This document shows positions 1 through 8,131 of a stretch of 64,000 bases of DNA, one piece after another. Below the pieces are notes generated by a model. That model did no database searches. It was not told the origin of the DNA and worked only from the letters and a program-made list of their open reading frames with translations. The DNA lies in assembly GCA_013416435.1 (NCBI GenBank), contig JACCEN010000009.1, forward strand, positions 1-64,000, read 5' to 3'. The stretch is from Alcaligenaceae bacterium (GTDB taxonomy: Bacteria > Pseudomonadota > Gammaproteobacteria > Burkholderiales > Burkholderiaceae_B). Position 1 is the stretch's first letter. The number at the start of each line of letters is the position of its first letter. The translations under genes were made by a program, and so were the position numbers.

Positions 1-165
1 TTCGTGCTCCTGAACCCAGCGGCGTAATAAGTTCGGATTTAAACCATGATCGATTGCGATGGAGGCCAGGGACGCCCCACTTGCCAAGCAAAGTTGAACC
101 AGTTCGGCCTTGTATTGCGGGGAATGTTGACGTCGGTGGCGACGCCCTTGGGATGTTTGGTGCAT
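1..165 (-). CDS. IS66-family accessory transposase protein (TnpA/OrfA type), N-terminal 55 residues only
   Basis: The reading frame is open from an ATG at 165 to the window edge and is missing its C-terminus. The visible residues are basic at the start (RRHRRQ), followed by a helix-turn-helix with the pattern YKAELVQLCLASGASLASIA and then LNPNLLRRW, characteristic of the DNA-binding OrfA of IS66 elements (also related to IS3 OrfA). In IS66 it is required for transposition together with TnpB and TnpC. The start codon lies inside a 13-bp inverted repeat at 162-199, which might be an autoregulatory site. The frame is too short for the ORF listing threshold and is open at the edge, but the motif match is clear. 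Confidence 0.7.
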   Translation of the reverse strand, partial: MHQTSQGRRHRRQHSPQYKAELVQLCLASGASLASIAIDHGLNPNLLRRWVQEHE

Positions 166-199
166 ACGTGTCCACGATAAAAATGATGGACACGTATGC
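162..199. promoter_or_regulatory. 13-bp inverted repeat over the IS orfA start codon
   Basis: The arms GCATACGTGTCCA (162-174) and TGGACACGTATGC (187-199) are perfectly complementary around a 12-base AT-rich spacer. The left arm contains the orfA start codon. Such a hairpin could hide the start in mRNA or act as a binding site for the HTH protein. Function is inferred; only the symmetry is seen. Confidence 0.4.
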
Positions 200-397
200 T
201 CTAACAGGGTCGGGCGCGATTCAAGATGGAGTTCGCAGAACGCTTACGGGTCAGCCCCGCAGAGGGCGACTTCAACCGCAAATCGATCCGCCTTGAGAAG
301 AATCAAGATTGCGGTGGCGGCCCTCATGCCGCGTCGACGCACCCCATGCTAAGCTTTATTCAAACAATCTTAATGAGCAAAATGCACGGGCGGGGCT

Positions 398-565
398 ATG
401 TTATTGAGCAATACCACCTTATTGATCCTCTTCATTCTGGGTGTCATCGCGTGTTTCATCGGCTTGGGCTTTCGAGACAGAAATCCTGGTATCGTACTCA
501 TGGGCATCGGTTTCCTCGCCGTTCTGTATGCCGTGATCCAGAAAGCGGTTGAAACCTTTGGTTGA
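398..565 (+). CDS. Small two-helix membrane protein (55 aa), first gene of the HlyD/RbbA operon
   Basis: A 55-codon frame starts at ATG 398 behind a weak GGGCGGGG ribosome site and stops at TGA 563-565. The product has two hydrophobic segments, roughly residues 7-24 (TLLILFILGVIACFIGLG) and 31-50, separated by a short charged turn (FRDRNP), so it is predicted to be a hairpin in the inner membrane. I do not recognise a family. It lies 85 bases upstream of the HlyD-like gene on the same strand and may be its first operon member. Being so short it could be chance, but the hydrophobic-turn-hydrophobic pattern argues for a real gene. Confidence 0.5.
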   Translation: MLLSNTTLLILFILGVIACFIGLGFRDRNPGIVLMGIGFLAVLYAVIQKAVETFG

Positions 566-649
566 GCTCGCCGGACTCTGCGCCGGCGGCTGTTGCAAGG
601 GGCGCCGGCATGGCGCACCTGCCCGTTATCCGATCGTTTGAGCGAGGCC

Positions 650-1726
650 ATGGCAGACAAACCAGCAAGAAAGGGATTCATCATCGCCGGGGCGATCGCA
701 TTGGCGATTGCCGTGTCGGCCTACTATTCGCTCGGGCTCCAGGATGACGGTTATGGCGATGCCTTCATCAGTGGCAATGGGCGCATCGAGGCGACCGAGA
801 TCGACATTTCCACGAAGCTGGGGGGACGCGTGGCCGACATCCTGGTCAACGAGGGCAGCTTCGTGAAGGCGGGCGAGCCCCTGGCCCATATGCAGATCGG
901 CGTCCTAGAGGCGCAACTGGCCGAGGCAAAGGCGCAGCATCAACGGGCCCTGCACAATGTCAGCAGCGGATTGGCTCAGGTGGCCGCGCGGGAAAGTGAG
1001 CACGCCGCCGCGCTGGCGGTCGTCGCGCAACGCCAGAGCCAGCTGAAACTGGCGCTGCAGCGTCTGGCCAGGTCGGAGAAGCTGGCTCAGGGAGGCGCCA
1101 CCTCTCGACAGATCCTGGATGACGACCGTGCTGCGGTACTGGGCGCCGAGGCGGTACTGGCTGCGTCCAAGGCGCAGGTCGCGGCCGCACTGGCCGCAAC
1201 CGATGCCGCCAAGGCCCAGGTGGTCGGGTTGGAATCGGCGGTTGTCGCGGCCGAAGCGACGATCGCGAGAGTCCAGGCCGACATCGAGGATAGCGTGCTG
1301 AAGTCTCCGCGAGACGGACGGGTTCAGTACCGCATCGCCCAGCCCGGCGAAGTCCTGGGCGGCGGCGGCAAGGTGCTGAATGTCGTGGACCTTGCCGATG
1401 TCTACATGACCTTCTTCCTTCCAGAGACCGTGGCCGGCCGGGTGGCGATGGGAACCGAGGTGCGCTTGCTGCTGGATGCGGCGCCCGAATATGTGATTCC
1501 CGCCAGGGTTTCATTCGTATCGGCCACGGCGCAATTTACGCCCAAGACCGTGGAGACAGCCAGCGAAAGGCAGAAGCTGATGTTCCGCATCAAGGCGCAG
1601 ATCGATCCTGGCCTGTTGCAAAAGCATCTGGAGCAGGTGAAGACCGGCCTGCCGGGAGTGGCCTGGCTCCGACTGGATCAGGATGTTCCCTGGCCGGACG
1701 ATCTGGCGGTCAAGGTGCCGGAATAA
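650..1726 (+). CDS. HlyD-family membrane fusion (periplasmic adaptor) protein, YhiI-like
   Basis: A 358-residue adaptor linking an inner-membrane ABC exporter to the outer membrane. After a short basic N-terminus (MADKPARKG) there is one transmembrane helix (about residues 9-25). The biotinyl-lipoyl-like half follows (GNGRIEATEIDISTKLGG), then a long alanine-rich coiled-coil hairpin (about residues 85-210), the second lipoyl half (DGRVQYRIAQPGEVLGGGGK) and a beta-barrel. I start it at ATG 650, preceded by GAGCGAGG, instead of an in-frame ATG-like start at 593, because the extra 19 residues precede the membrane helix and look non-native. It is 9 bases from the ABC gene and corresponds to E. 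coli yhiI in the yhiI-rbbA-yhhJ arrangement. Confidence 0.85.
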   Translation: MADKPARKGFIIAGAIALAIAVSAYYSLGLQDDGYGDAFISGNGRIEATEIDISTKLGGRVADILVNEGSFVKAGEPLAHMQIGVLEAQLAEAKAQHQRALHNVSSGLAQVAARESEHAAALAVVAQRQSQLKLALQRLARSEKLAQGGATSRQILDDDRAAVLGAEAVLAASKAQVAAALAATDAAKAQVVGLESAVVAAEATIARVQADIEDSVLKSPRDGRVQYRIAQPGEVLGGGGKVLNVVDLADVYMTFFLPETVAGRVAMGTEVRLLLDAAPEYVIPARVSFVSATAQFTPKTVETASERQKLMFRIKAQIDPGLLQKHLEQVKTGLPGVAWLRLDQDVPWPDDLAVKVPE

Positions 1727-1735
1727 GGAGCGGGC

Positions 1736-4504
1736 ATGTCCGACGTCGTGGCCAGCTTGCATGGGGTAAGCCTGCGCTATGGCAAGACGCTGGCTCTCGA
1801 CGGTGTCAGCCTGGAGCTGCCGGCCGGAAAGATGGTGGGGCTGATCGGTCCGGACGGCGTGGGCAAGTCCAGCCTGCTGTCGCTGATTGCCGGGGCGCGC
1901 AGGGTTCAGCAGGGAGAAGTCCACGCGCTGGGTGGAAACATGGCGGACTTCAGGCACCGGGGCCGAGTCTGCCCGAACGTAGCCTATATGCCCCAGGGGC
2001 TGGGCAAAAATCTTTATTTCACGCTTTCCGTCGAAGAGAACCTGCAGTTCTTCGGCCGCTTGTTCGGGCACGGAGAGGCCGAACGGCGGCGGCGCATCGA
2101 CGATCTCACTCGCAGCACCGGCCTGGCGCCCTTTCTCGCGCGCCCGGCCGGCAAGCTTTCCGGCGGCATGAAGCAAAAGCTGGGCTTATGCTGCGCATTG
2201 ATCCACGATCCCGATCTCCTGATCCTGGATGAGCCGACGACTGGCGTGGACCCATTGGCGCGCAGCCAGTTCTGGGACTTGATCGCCCGCATCCGCAAGG
2301 AGCGGCCGCGCATGAGCGTCGTCGTGGCAACTGCCTACATGGAAGAAGCCGATCGTTTCGACTGGCTGGTCGCCATGGATCAGGGGCGGATTCTCGCGCA
2401 GGGCTCCCCCCAGCGGCTGCGCGTACTCACCGGCACCGACACGCTGGAACAGGCCTTCATCGCGTTGCTGCCGGAGGAAAAGCGACGCGGCCACAGGCCC
2501 GTGGATATTGCGCGGCCGGACGAGACGCTGCTTGCCGAGACCGCCATCGAGGCGCACGGGCTTACCATGCGATTCGGGGATTTCGTCGCGGTGGATCATG
2601 TCGATCTGAAGATACGGCGCGGGGAAATCTTCGGCTTCCTGGGGTCGAACGGCTGCGGCAAGACGACCACCATGAAGATGCTTACCGGCCTGCTTCCCGC
2701 CAGCGACGGGCGGGCCTGGCTGTTCGGCAAGGAGGTGAACGCGGACGACATGGATACGCGCCGGCGCGTGGGCTACATGTCACAGTCCTTCTCGCTGTAT
2801 TCCGAGCTTACGGTTCGGCAGAACCTGGTGCTGCATGCACGGCTGTTCCGGGTTCCGGAGAGCGCCATCCCGGCTCGCCTGCACGCCGTGGCCGAGCGCT
2901 TCGGCCTGCTGGATGAACTGGATGCACTTCCGGCGAGCCTGCCGCTGGGCCTGCGCCAGCGGCTGTCGCTTGCCGTGGCACTTGTGCATGGCCCGGACCT
3001 CCTGATCCTAGACGAGCCCACTTCGGGAGTGGATCCCGTTGCCCGCGACATGTTCTGGCGGCTGATGATCGATCTCGCGCGCCAGGACGGCGTGACGATA
3101 TTCATTTCCACGCACTTCATGAACGAGGCCGAACGCTGCGACCGCATTTCGCTGATGCATGCCGGCAAAGTGCTGGTCAGCGGCGCACCCTCCGAGCTGG
3201 TGAGCAAGCGGGGCGTGGCCGACCTCGAGCAGGCTTTCATCGGCTACCTGGAGGAAGCGGTCGCGGCTTCGGAGCGGGGAGCGCCGGATGGCCGGAAGGA
3301 ACAGGGTGATAGGCGGGAGCCGGATGCGAAAGCCGGCCATGCTTCTTCCTTCGGAGCCGGCGCGCCGAAAACAGAACGGGGATTCAGCCTGGCCCGGGCG
3401 TTGAGCTATACACGGCTGGAGGCCCTGCAACTGCGGCGCGATCCGGTTCGCCGTACCCTTGCCCTTCTGGGTACGGTCATTCTCATGTTCATCATGGGAT
3501 ATGGCATCAGCATGGATGTGGAGGATCTGAGCTATGCGGTGCTGGACCGGGACCAGACGACATTGAGCCGCAATTACACCTTGAATCTGTCGGGATCGCG
3601 CTATTTCATAGAGCGTGCGCCCATCCAGGACTACGAAGACCTGGACCGGCGAATGCGCAACGGGGAGCTGGCCTTGGCAATCGAGATTCCGGCGGGTTTT
3701 GCACGCGACCTGAAGCGCGGCAAGACTGTGGAGATCGGCGCGTGGGCCGATGGCGCCAACCCCCAGCGGGCGGAAACGGCGCAAGGGTACCTTTATGGCA
3801 TGCATCAAGGATGGCTGGCCGATATGGCGCGTGAGCGTCTGGGTACGCAGAGCCAGCCGGCCGCCACGATCGAGACGCGCTTTCGCTACAATCCCGACGT
3901 CAAGAGCCTGCCCGCCATGGTTCCTGCCATTATTCCGCTGCTTCTATTGATGATCCCGGCCATGCTTGCCGCCTTGTCGGTCGTCCGGGAGAAAGAGCTG
4001 GGCTCCATCACGAATTTCTACGTGACTCCGGTCACGCGCAGCGAGTTCCTGCTGGGCAAGCAACTGCCCTACATTGCGATGGGCATGCTGAACTTCCTGA
4101 TGCTGACGGGGCTGGCCGTCATGGTATTCGATGTGCCTCTGAAAGGCAGCTTCTGGACGCTGAGCCTGGCGGCCTTTCTGTTCGTGGTGTTTTCTACCGG
4201 CTTCGGTCTGTTCGCCTCGAGCTTCACACGCAGTCAGATCGCCGCCATATTCTTCACGATGATCGGCACGATGCTGCCGGCGGTGCAGTTCTCCGGCATG
4301 CTCAATCCGGTATCGTCGCTCGAAGGCGTGGGTGCCTTCATCGGCAACGTCTATCCGGCGACCTATTTCCTGACGATCAGCCGGGGCGTATTCAGCAAGG
4401 CGCTCGGCTTGGCCGACTTGCGTGTCGCTTTCTGGGCGATGGCCGCGTCCATACCGGTCATACTGGCTTTGTCCATTGGCCTGCTCAGGAAGCAGGAGCG
4501 CTGA
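1736..4504 (+). CDS. rbbA: RbbA-like ABC exporter: two ATPase domains fused to an ABC-2 permease
   Basis: A 922-residue protein with tandem nucleotide-binding domains and a C-terminal ABC-2 membrane domain. Domain 1 has Walker [10 protein letters not shown] (about 38-46), signature LSGGMKQK and Walker [14 protein letters not shown]. Domain 2 has Walker [10 protein letters not shown] (about 303-311), but its signature is degenerate (LPLGLRQR in place of LSGGQ), as is normal for RbbA/YhiH proteins. After a charged linker (about 510-550) the membrane part begins with a first helix near residue 570, a large periplasmic loop, then five helices from about 725. The family was first named for ribosome-associated ATPase activity, but gene order with HlyD and a second permease points to export of drugs or other small compounds. 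The substrate is unknown. Confidence 0.85.
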   Translation: MSDVVASLHGVSLRYGKTLALDGVSLELPAGKMVGLIGPDGVGKSSLLSLIAGARRVQQGEVHALGGNMADFRHRGRVCPNVAYMPQGLGKNLYFTLSVEENLQFFGRLFGHGEAERRRRIDDLTRSTGLAPFLARPAGKLSGGMKQKLGLCCALIHDPDLLILDEPTTGVDPLARSQFWDLIARIRKERPRMSVVVATAYMEEADRFDWLVAMDQGRILAQGSPQRLRVLTGTDTLEQAFIALLPEEKRRGHRPVDIARPDETLLAETAIEAHGLTMRFGDFVAVDHVDLKIRRGEIFGFLGSNGCGKTTTMKMLTGLLPASDGRAWLFGKEVNADDMDTRRRVGYMSQSFSLYSELTVRQNLVLHARLFRVPESAIPARLHAVAERFGLLDELDALPASLPLGLRQRLSLAVALVHGPDLLILDEPTSGVDPVARDMFWRLMIDLARQDGVTIFISTHFMNEAERCDRISLMHAGKVLVSGAPSELVSKRGVADLEQAFIGYLEEAVAASERGAPDGRKEQGDRREPDAKAGHASSFGAGAPKTERGFSLARALSYTRLEALQLRRDPVRRTLALLGTVILMFIMGYGISMDVEDLSYAVLDRDQTTLSRNYTLNLSGSRYFIERAPIQDYEDLDRRMRNGELALAIEIPAGFARDLKRGKTVEIGAWADGANPQRAETAQGYLYGMHQGWLADMARERLGTQSQPAATIETRFRYNPDVKSLPAMVPAIIPLLLLMIPAMLAALSVVREKELGSITNFYVTPVTRSEFLLGKQLPYIAMGMLNFLMLTGLAVMVFDVPLKGSFWTLSLAAFLFVVFSTGFGLFASSFTRSQIAAIFFTMIGTMLPAVQFSGMLNPVSSLEGVGAFIGNVYPATYFLTISRGVFSKALGLADLRVAFWAMAASIPVILALSIGLLRKQER

Positions 4505-4505
4505 C

Positions 4506-5630
4506 ATGCCTAGCTTTGCGAACGTCTTCCGCCTGGGTATCAAGGAATTCTGGAGTCTGATCCGGGATCCCGTCATGCTGGTGCTGGTGGCCTATACGTT
4601 CACGGTTTCGATATACAGCGCGGCGACGGCCATGCCTGAAACCTTGCATAACGCGCCGATTGCGATCGTGGACGAGGACCGCTCCCCTTTGTCGGGGAGG
4701 ATCGCCGCCGCGTTTTATCCCCCGCGTTTCAACCCGCCCTTGATGGTCGCCCAGGGCGAAGTCGATCGAGGCATGGACGTGGGCGACTATACCTTTGTGT
4801 TGAGCATTCCGCCCGGCTTCCAGCGCGATGTCCTGGCCGGCCGGCAACCGTCGCTGCAACTGAACGTCGACGCCACGCGCATGTCCCAGGCGTTTACCGG
4901 GAGCAACTACATACAGCAGATCGTGAATGGCGAGATCAGCGGATTCCTGAGCCGGCATCGGGCGGACGCCGCTGCGCCGGTCGAACTGGCCTTGCGCATG
5001 CGATTCAATCCGGGGCTCGAAAGGGCATGGTTCGGCTCGCTGATGGAAATCATCAACAGCATCACTATGCTGTCCATCATTTTGTCGGGCGCGGCGCTCA
5101 TCAGGGAGCGCGAGCATGGAACCATAGAGCATCTGCTCGTCATGCCGGTCACGCCGGCGGAAATTATGCTGTCCAAAGTCTGGTCGATGAGTCTGGTGGT
5201 CTTGGCGGCGGCGGCCATGTCGTTGATCTTCGTCGTTCAGACTGCGCTGCGCGTGCCCATAGAAGGCTCGATTGCGCTTTTCCTGGCCGGCGCCGCGCTG
5301 CATCTTTTCGCTACGACGTCGATGGGCATCTTCATGGCGACGGTGGCGCGGTCCATGCCTCAGTTCGGCCTGTTGCTGATGCTGACGCTGCTGCCGATGC
5401 AGATGCTCTCGGGCGGCCTGACGCCGCGCGAAAGCATGCCGGCGTTCGTGCAGGACATCATGCTGGCAGCGCCGACAACGCACTTCGTGTCGCTGGGGCA
5501 GGCCATTCTTTACCGGGCTGCCGGCATCCAGGTCGTTTGGCCGCAATTTCTGGCGCTGCTGCTCATCGGCGGCGTGTTTTTCACCATTTCCCTGCGCCGT
5601 TTCCGAAAGACGCTCAGCCTGATGGCGTGA
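4506..5630 (+). CDS. ABC-2 type permease, YhhJ-like
   Basis: A 374-residue membrane subunit completing the HlyD-RbbA exporter. One N-terminal helix (about 19-37) is followed by a large periplasmic domain containing the ABC-2 pattern APIAIVDEDRSPLS, then five C-terminal helices from about residue 180, including the LIREREHGTIEHLLVMPVT cytoplasmic motif typical of ABC2 permeases. The ATG at 4506 lies one base after the rbbA stop, so translation is probably coupled; the in-frame start at 4422 lies inside rbbA and is rejected. The size matches E. coli YhhJ. The operon ends here, followed by three palindromic repeats. Confidence 0.85.
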   Translation: MPSFANVFRLGIKEFWSLIRDPVMLVLVAYTFTVSIYSAATAMPETLHNAPIAIVDEDRSPLSGRIAAAFYPPRFNPPLMVAQGEVDRGMDVGDYTFVLSIPPGFQRDVLAGRQPSLQLNVDATRMSQAFTGSNYIQQIVNGEISGFLSRHRADAAAPVELALRMRFNPGLERAWFGSLMEIINSITMLSIILSGAALIREREHGTIEHLLVMPVTPAEIMLSKVWSMSLVVLAAAAMSLIFVVQTALRVPIEGSIALFLAGAALHLFATTSMGIFMATVARSMPQFGLLLMLTLLPMQMLSGGLTPRESMPAFVQDIMLAAPTTHFVSLGQAILYRAAGIQVVWPQFLALLLIGGVFFTISLRRFRKTLSLMA

Positions 5631-5636
5631 TGTGGA

Positions 5637-5753
5637 GGGGTCAGACCCTGTACAGGGTCTGACCTCATGATCCTCTGCGGGGTCAGGCCCCCTGCAGGGT
5701 CTGACCCCTCCGCGCCTGAATTGAGGGGTCAGACCCCGTCGGGGTCTGACCCC
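5637..5753. repeat. Cluster of three GGGGTCAGACCCC palindromes in a convergent gap
   Basis: Copies lie at 5637-5665, 5678-5708 and 5725-5753. Each is a pair of 13-base arms, GGGGTCAGACCCC and GGGGTCTGACCCC, around a short centre; the first two copies carry substitutions, and the third has a centre one base shorter than usual. They lie between the ends of the ABC-2 permease (plus) and the lipoprotein gene (minus), and the last codons of the lipoprotein gene run through the third copy and into the second. They could form strong bidirectional hairpins. Confidence 0.9.
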
Positions 5754-6396
5754 GCGGGCCCGCAGCGGCTTCGCGCCGCGCCCACTCGGCGACTTGAGCG
5801 GCGAGTTCGCTGCTTCCGGCTCCGAACGCCGCCACCACTTCGGACAGCTGCTTGCCCTGTACCGGCTGACTGACCTGAAAGCGTCGGCTGGCCTGGATGC
5901 GGTTGTTGTCCAGCGCGACCAGCGTTGCCTGAAGCTGGATGTGAACGATGGGCCGGCCTGCCGGATGCTCGACTTGGTAGGCGAGCAGCTCGCTGCGTAG
6001 CTCAAGGTCGGCGCGGGCGTTGTTCTGCGGGCCCGCCACCGCGCGGAAGCCGTTTTTTTCCCGCACCGTATCCATCAGCCGATCGCGCAGCATTGCTGGC
6101 GCCCGGTCGCTCCATCTGGCGCCAGCATAAGCCTGGATCAACCCGTTTTCTTCGGGAACCACCATGATGCGCGTGCTGTCCAGAATCGCGCCGCTGTACG
6201 GGGTGGCGATGCGCAGGGTAAGAGGCAAAGGCTTGGCGGTGGCGGCCGCTGTGGATTCAGTGGCAGCCTGCGGCAGCAGATAGACATCCGGCGATTCCGT
6301 TTTGGGAACCAGCGAGCAGGCCGCAAGCAGCGAAACGAAAACGAGTGCGGCAAGAAGGGTGGCAGGCCGTCGGACAAACGCGAAGCGCGGAATCAT
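5683..6396 (-). CDS. ABC-type transport auxiliary lipoprotein (PqiC/DUF330-like) of the MCE lipid transporter
   Basis: A 237-residue outer-membrane lipoprotein precursor. The signal peptide ends in the lipobox LLAAC with Cys27 as the lipidated residue. The mature part (residues about 45-205) resembles ABC_trans_aux/PqiC proteins that partner MCE proteins in lipid transfer across the periplasm. The ATG overlaps the MCE gene stop by four bases (ATGA), so the two are co-translated. The last 25 or so residues (RGQTPTGSDP then RGQTLQGA) are translated palindromic repeats. The first copy lacks one centre base and so offers no stop, and the frame continues to the TGA of the next copy. The native C-terminus was probably near residue 212. 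Confidence 0.8.
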   Translation of the reverse strand: MIPRFAFVRRPATLLAALVFVSLLAACSLVPKTESPDVYLLPQAATESTAAATAKPLPLTLRIATPYSGAILDSTRIMVVPEENGLIQAYAGARWSDRAPAMLRDRLMDTVREKNGFRAVAGPQNNARADLELRSELLAYQVEHPAGRPIVHIQLQATLVALDNNRIQASRRFQVSQPVQGKQLSEVVAAFGAGSSELAAQVAEWARREAAAGPRGQTPTGSDPSIQARRGQTLQGA

Positions 6397-7322
6397 GGGA
6401 CATACTCCTGTATTCGTTCACCACGCAGCAGGTAGTCTGCGGGGTTTTCCTCGAGCCTTCGCACGAAGGCATTGATGCCGTTGAGCGTTGCACGCAGCTC
6501 TTGCAGCACAGGCCCCAGTTCGCCCAGGCCGTTGCTCAGCGAACCATCGCCTTGGCTCAGCAGCTTGCTGACGCCTGCTCCTGCTTTTTCGAGCGAAGAC
6601 ATGGCGCGCTGAGCGGCGACCATGGCGCCTGCCGCCTGGTTCTTCACGAGTCCGTCCGCGTCGCGCATGAGCTGTTCCGCTTCCTGCAGCGTTTTCCGAA
6701 AGTCATGGCTTGCCATGGTCAGGCTGTCCAGCAGCTTGTCGATGCCTTGGCCCTGCCGCGCCATGCCGGCGGTGAGGCTTTCCAGCGATTTCAGACTGTT
6801 GCCCAGGCTTTGCGCGTTCTCGGGCGACAGCAGTGCTTTGGCGCTGACCACCAGCTCCGTGATATTGGTCAGCAGATAGTCGCTGTTGGCCAAGAGCTGC
6901 GTCAGAGACGAAGGCGTGGCCATGATGATGCCAGGCTGGTCCGGACTTCCTTCCAGCAAAGGACTGCCCTCCGATCCGCCGCTCAATTCTATGACCGAGG
7001 TTCCGGTGATGCCCGTGAGCGCCAGCTTGGCTTGGGTATCCTGGTGGATCGGGACCTTGCCGTCGATGCGGATATGTGCGCGCACATTGTCGAGCTTATC
7101 GGGATCCAGCGTCAGGTCCATGACGTCGCCGACTTTGATGCCGCTGAACTGAACCGCACTGCCCTTGGACAAGCCGCGTATGGTTTCGTGAAACACCACG
7201 GTGTAGTAATTGAACTCGACGTCCTTGTACGATTTGCCCAGCCACAGTGCAAACAGCAGGGCGGCGCCGGAAATGGCGACCGTGAACAGGCCGATCAGAA
7301 CGTGATGGGCGCGGGGTTCCAT
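6393..7322 (-). CDS. MlaD/MCE-family lipid-binding protein
   Basis: A 309-residue periplasmic protein anchored by one N-terminal helix (about residues 8-27, VLIGLFTVAISGAALLFALW). The MCE domain spans about 35-115 (YYTVVFHETIRGLSKGSAV, then SGIKVGDV and LTGITGTSVIEL), followed by a helical region with SLEKAGAGVSKLL-like repeats that would form the hexamer-associated needle or coiled coil. It receives lipids from or gives them to the MlaE/MlaF permease-ATPase pair. The start ATG overlaps the ATPase stop (TGATG); a TTG one codon upstream is possible but less likely. It is in an operon with the genes on both sides. Confidence 0.85.
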   Translation of the reverse strand: MEPRAHHVLIGLFTVAISGAALLFALWLGKSYKDVEFNYYTVVFHETIRGLSKGSAVQFSGIKVGDVMDLTLDPDKLDNVRAHIRIDGKVPIHQDTQAKLALTGITGTSVIELSGGSEGSPLLEGSPDQPGIIMATPSSLTQLLANSDYLLTNITELVVSAKALLSPENAQSLGNSLKSLESLTAGMARQGQGIDKLLDSLTMASHDFRKTLQEAEQLMRDADGLVKNQAAGAMVAAQRAMSSLEKAGAGVSKLLSQGDGSLSNGLGELGPVLQELRATLNGINAFVRRLEENPADYLLRGERIQEYVP

Positions 7323-8131
7323 CAAGAATGCTCCTTGCGGGACGAGCTGGCCGCACTGGCGGCACGGCCACGGGGCCCGTGAAAATAGTTTTGTACCCAG
7401 GGGTCGGGATTTGCCTCGACGGCATCCAGCGTGTCGGCCGTAAGCACTTTCTTGTTCGACAGGACGGCGACGCGATCGCAGATTGCATATAGGGTGTCCA
7501 GATCGTGGGTGACGAGGAATACCGTCAGGCCCAGTGCGTCGCGCAGGGTCAGCACCAATTCATCGAAAGCGGCAGCGCCGATCGGATCCAGACCGGCGGT
7601 TGGCTCGTCAAGGAAGAGAATGTCGGGGTCCAGCGCAATGGCGCGCGCCAGGGCGGCGCGTTTGGTCATCCCGCCCGAAAGTTCAGAGGGATACTTGCTG
7701 CCGGCAGTGGCGGGCAAGCCCGCCAAGGCGATCTTGACGCCGGCCAGGGCTTCGGCCTGGGGGCGTGTGAGGCCTGCATGCTCGATCAGGGGCACGGCCA
7801 CGTTTTCGGTTACGGTCAGGGAAGAGAATAGAGCTCCTTGCTGAAACAGTACGCCGCAGCGCTGGTCGAGGGCGGCTCGCTCGCGGGCGCTTAATGCCTG
7901 CAGATCCTGTCCGAACAAGCGCAAGGCGCCGGCGGCCGGTGTCTGCAGCCCGATGATGGTTCGCAGCAATACGGATTTGCCGGTGCCCGATCCACCGACC
8001 ACGCCGAGGATTTCTCCGCGGTATACGTCCAGGCTCAGCTGATCGTGGACAGTGTGCGTGCCGAAACGGTTGGTCACGCCCATCACCTGTATGACGGCGT
8101 CCTTGCCGTTCGACGATGGAGCAGTCACCAT
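7322..8131 (-). CDS. MlaF-like ABC transporter ATPase of the MCE lipid system
   Basis: A 269-residue cytoplasmic ATPase. Walker A is GGSGTGKS (about 46-53), the Q-loop lies in GVLFQQGALFSSLTV, the signature is LSGGMTKR, Walker B is ILFLDEPTAGLDP, and the switch histidine lies in THDLDTL. The GALFSSLTV stretch and the SGGMTKRAALARA signature are typical of Mla/Ttg2-type ATPases. It powers the STAS-MlaE permease, with which it overlaps by seven bases. A C-terminal tail rich in Ala and Ser (RGRAASAASSSRKEHS) extends beyond the usual family end. Confidence 0.88.
   Translation of the reverse strand: MVTAPSSNGKDAVIQVMGVTNRFGTHTVHDQLSLDVYRGEILGVVGGSGTGKSVLLRTIIGLQTPAAGALRLFGQDLQALSARERAALDQRCGVLFQQGALFSSLTVTENVAVPLIEHAGLTRPQAEALAGVKIALAGLPATAGSKYPSELSGGMTKRAALARAIALDPDILFLDEPTAGLDPIGAAAFDELVLTLRDALGLTVFLVTHDLDTLYAICDRVAVLSNKKVLTADTLDAVEANPDPWVQNYFHGPRGRAASAASSSRKEHS

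Larger units (their letters stand above)
1..247 (-). mobile_element. Right-hand piece of an IS66-like insertion sequence, cut by the window edge
   Basis: The stretch holds the 5' end of an IS66-type orfA reading leftward. About 80 bases upstream of its start, at 241-247, lies CGCTTAC, which read outward on the minus strand is GTAAGCG, the usual first bases of IS66 terminal repeats. I therefore place the element boundary at 247. The other end and the transposase genes tnpB/tnpC lie outside the window, so neither completeness nor target duplication can be checked. Seen directly: orfA and the GTAAGCG end. Inferred: family and boundary. Confidence 0.55.

Noticed and set aside
4485-6005. 506-codon minus-strand frame opposite the YhhJ-like permease
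   Set aside because: Highly charged antisense of a membrane protein; it runs through the palindromes (GVRPRRGLTP repeats) and into the lipoprotein gene.
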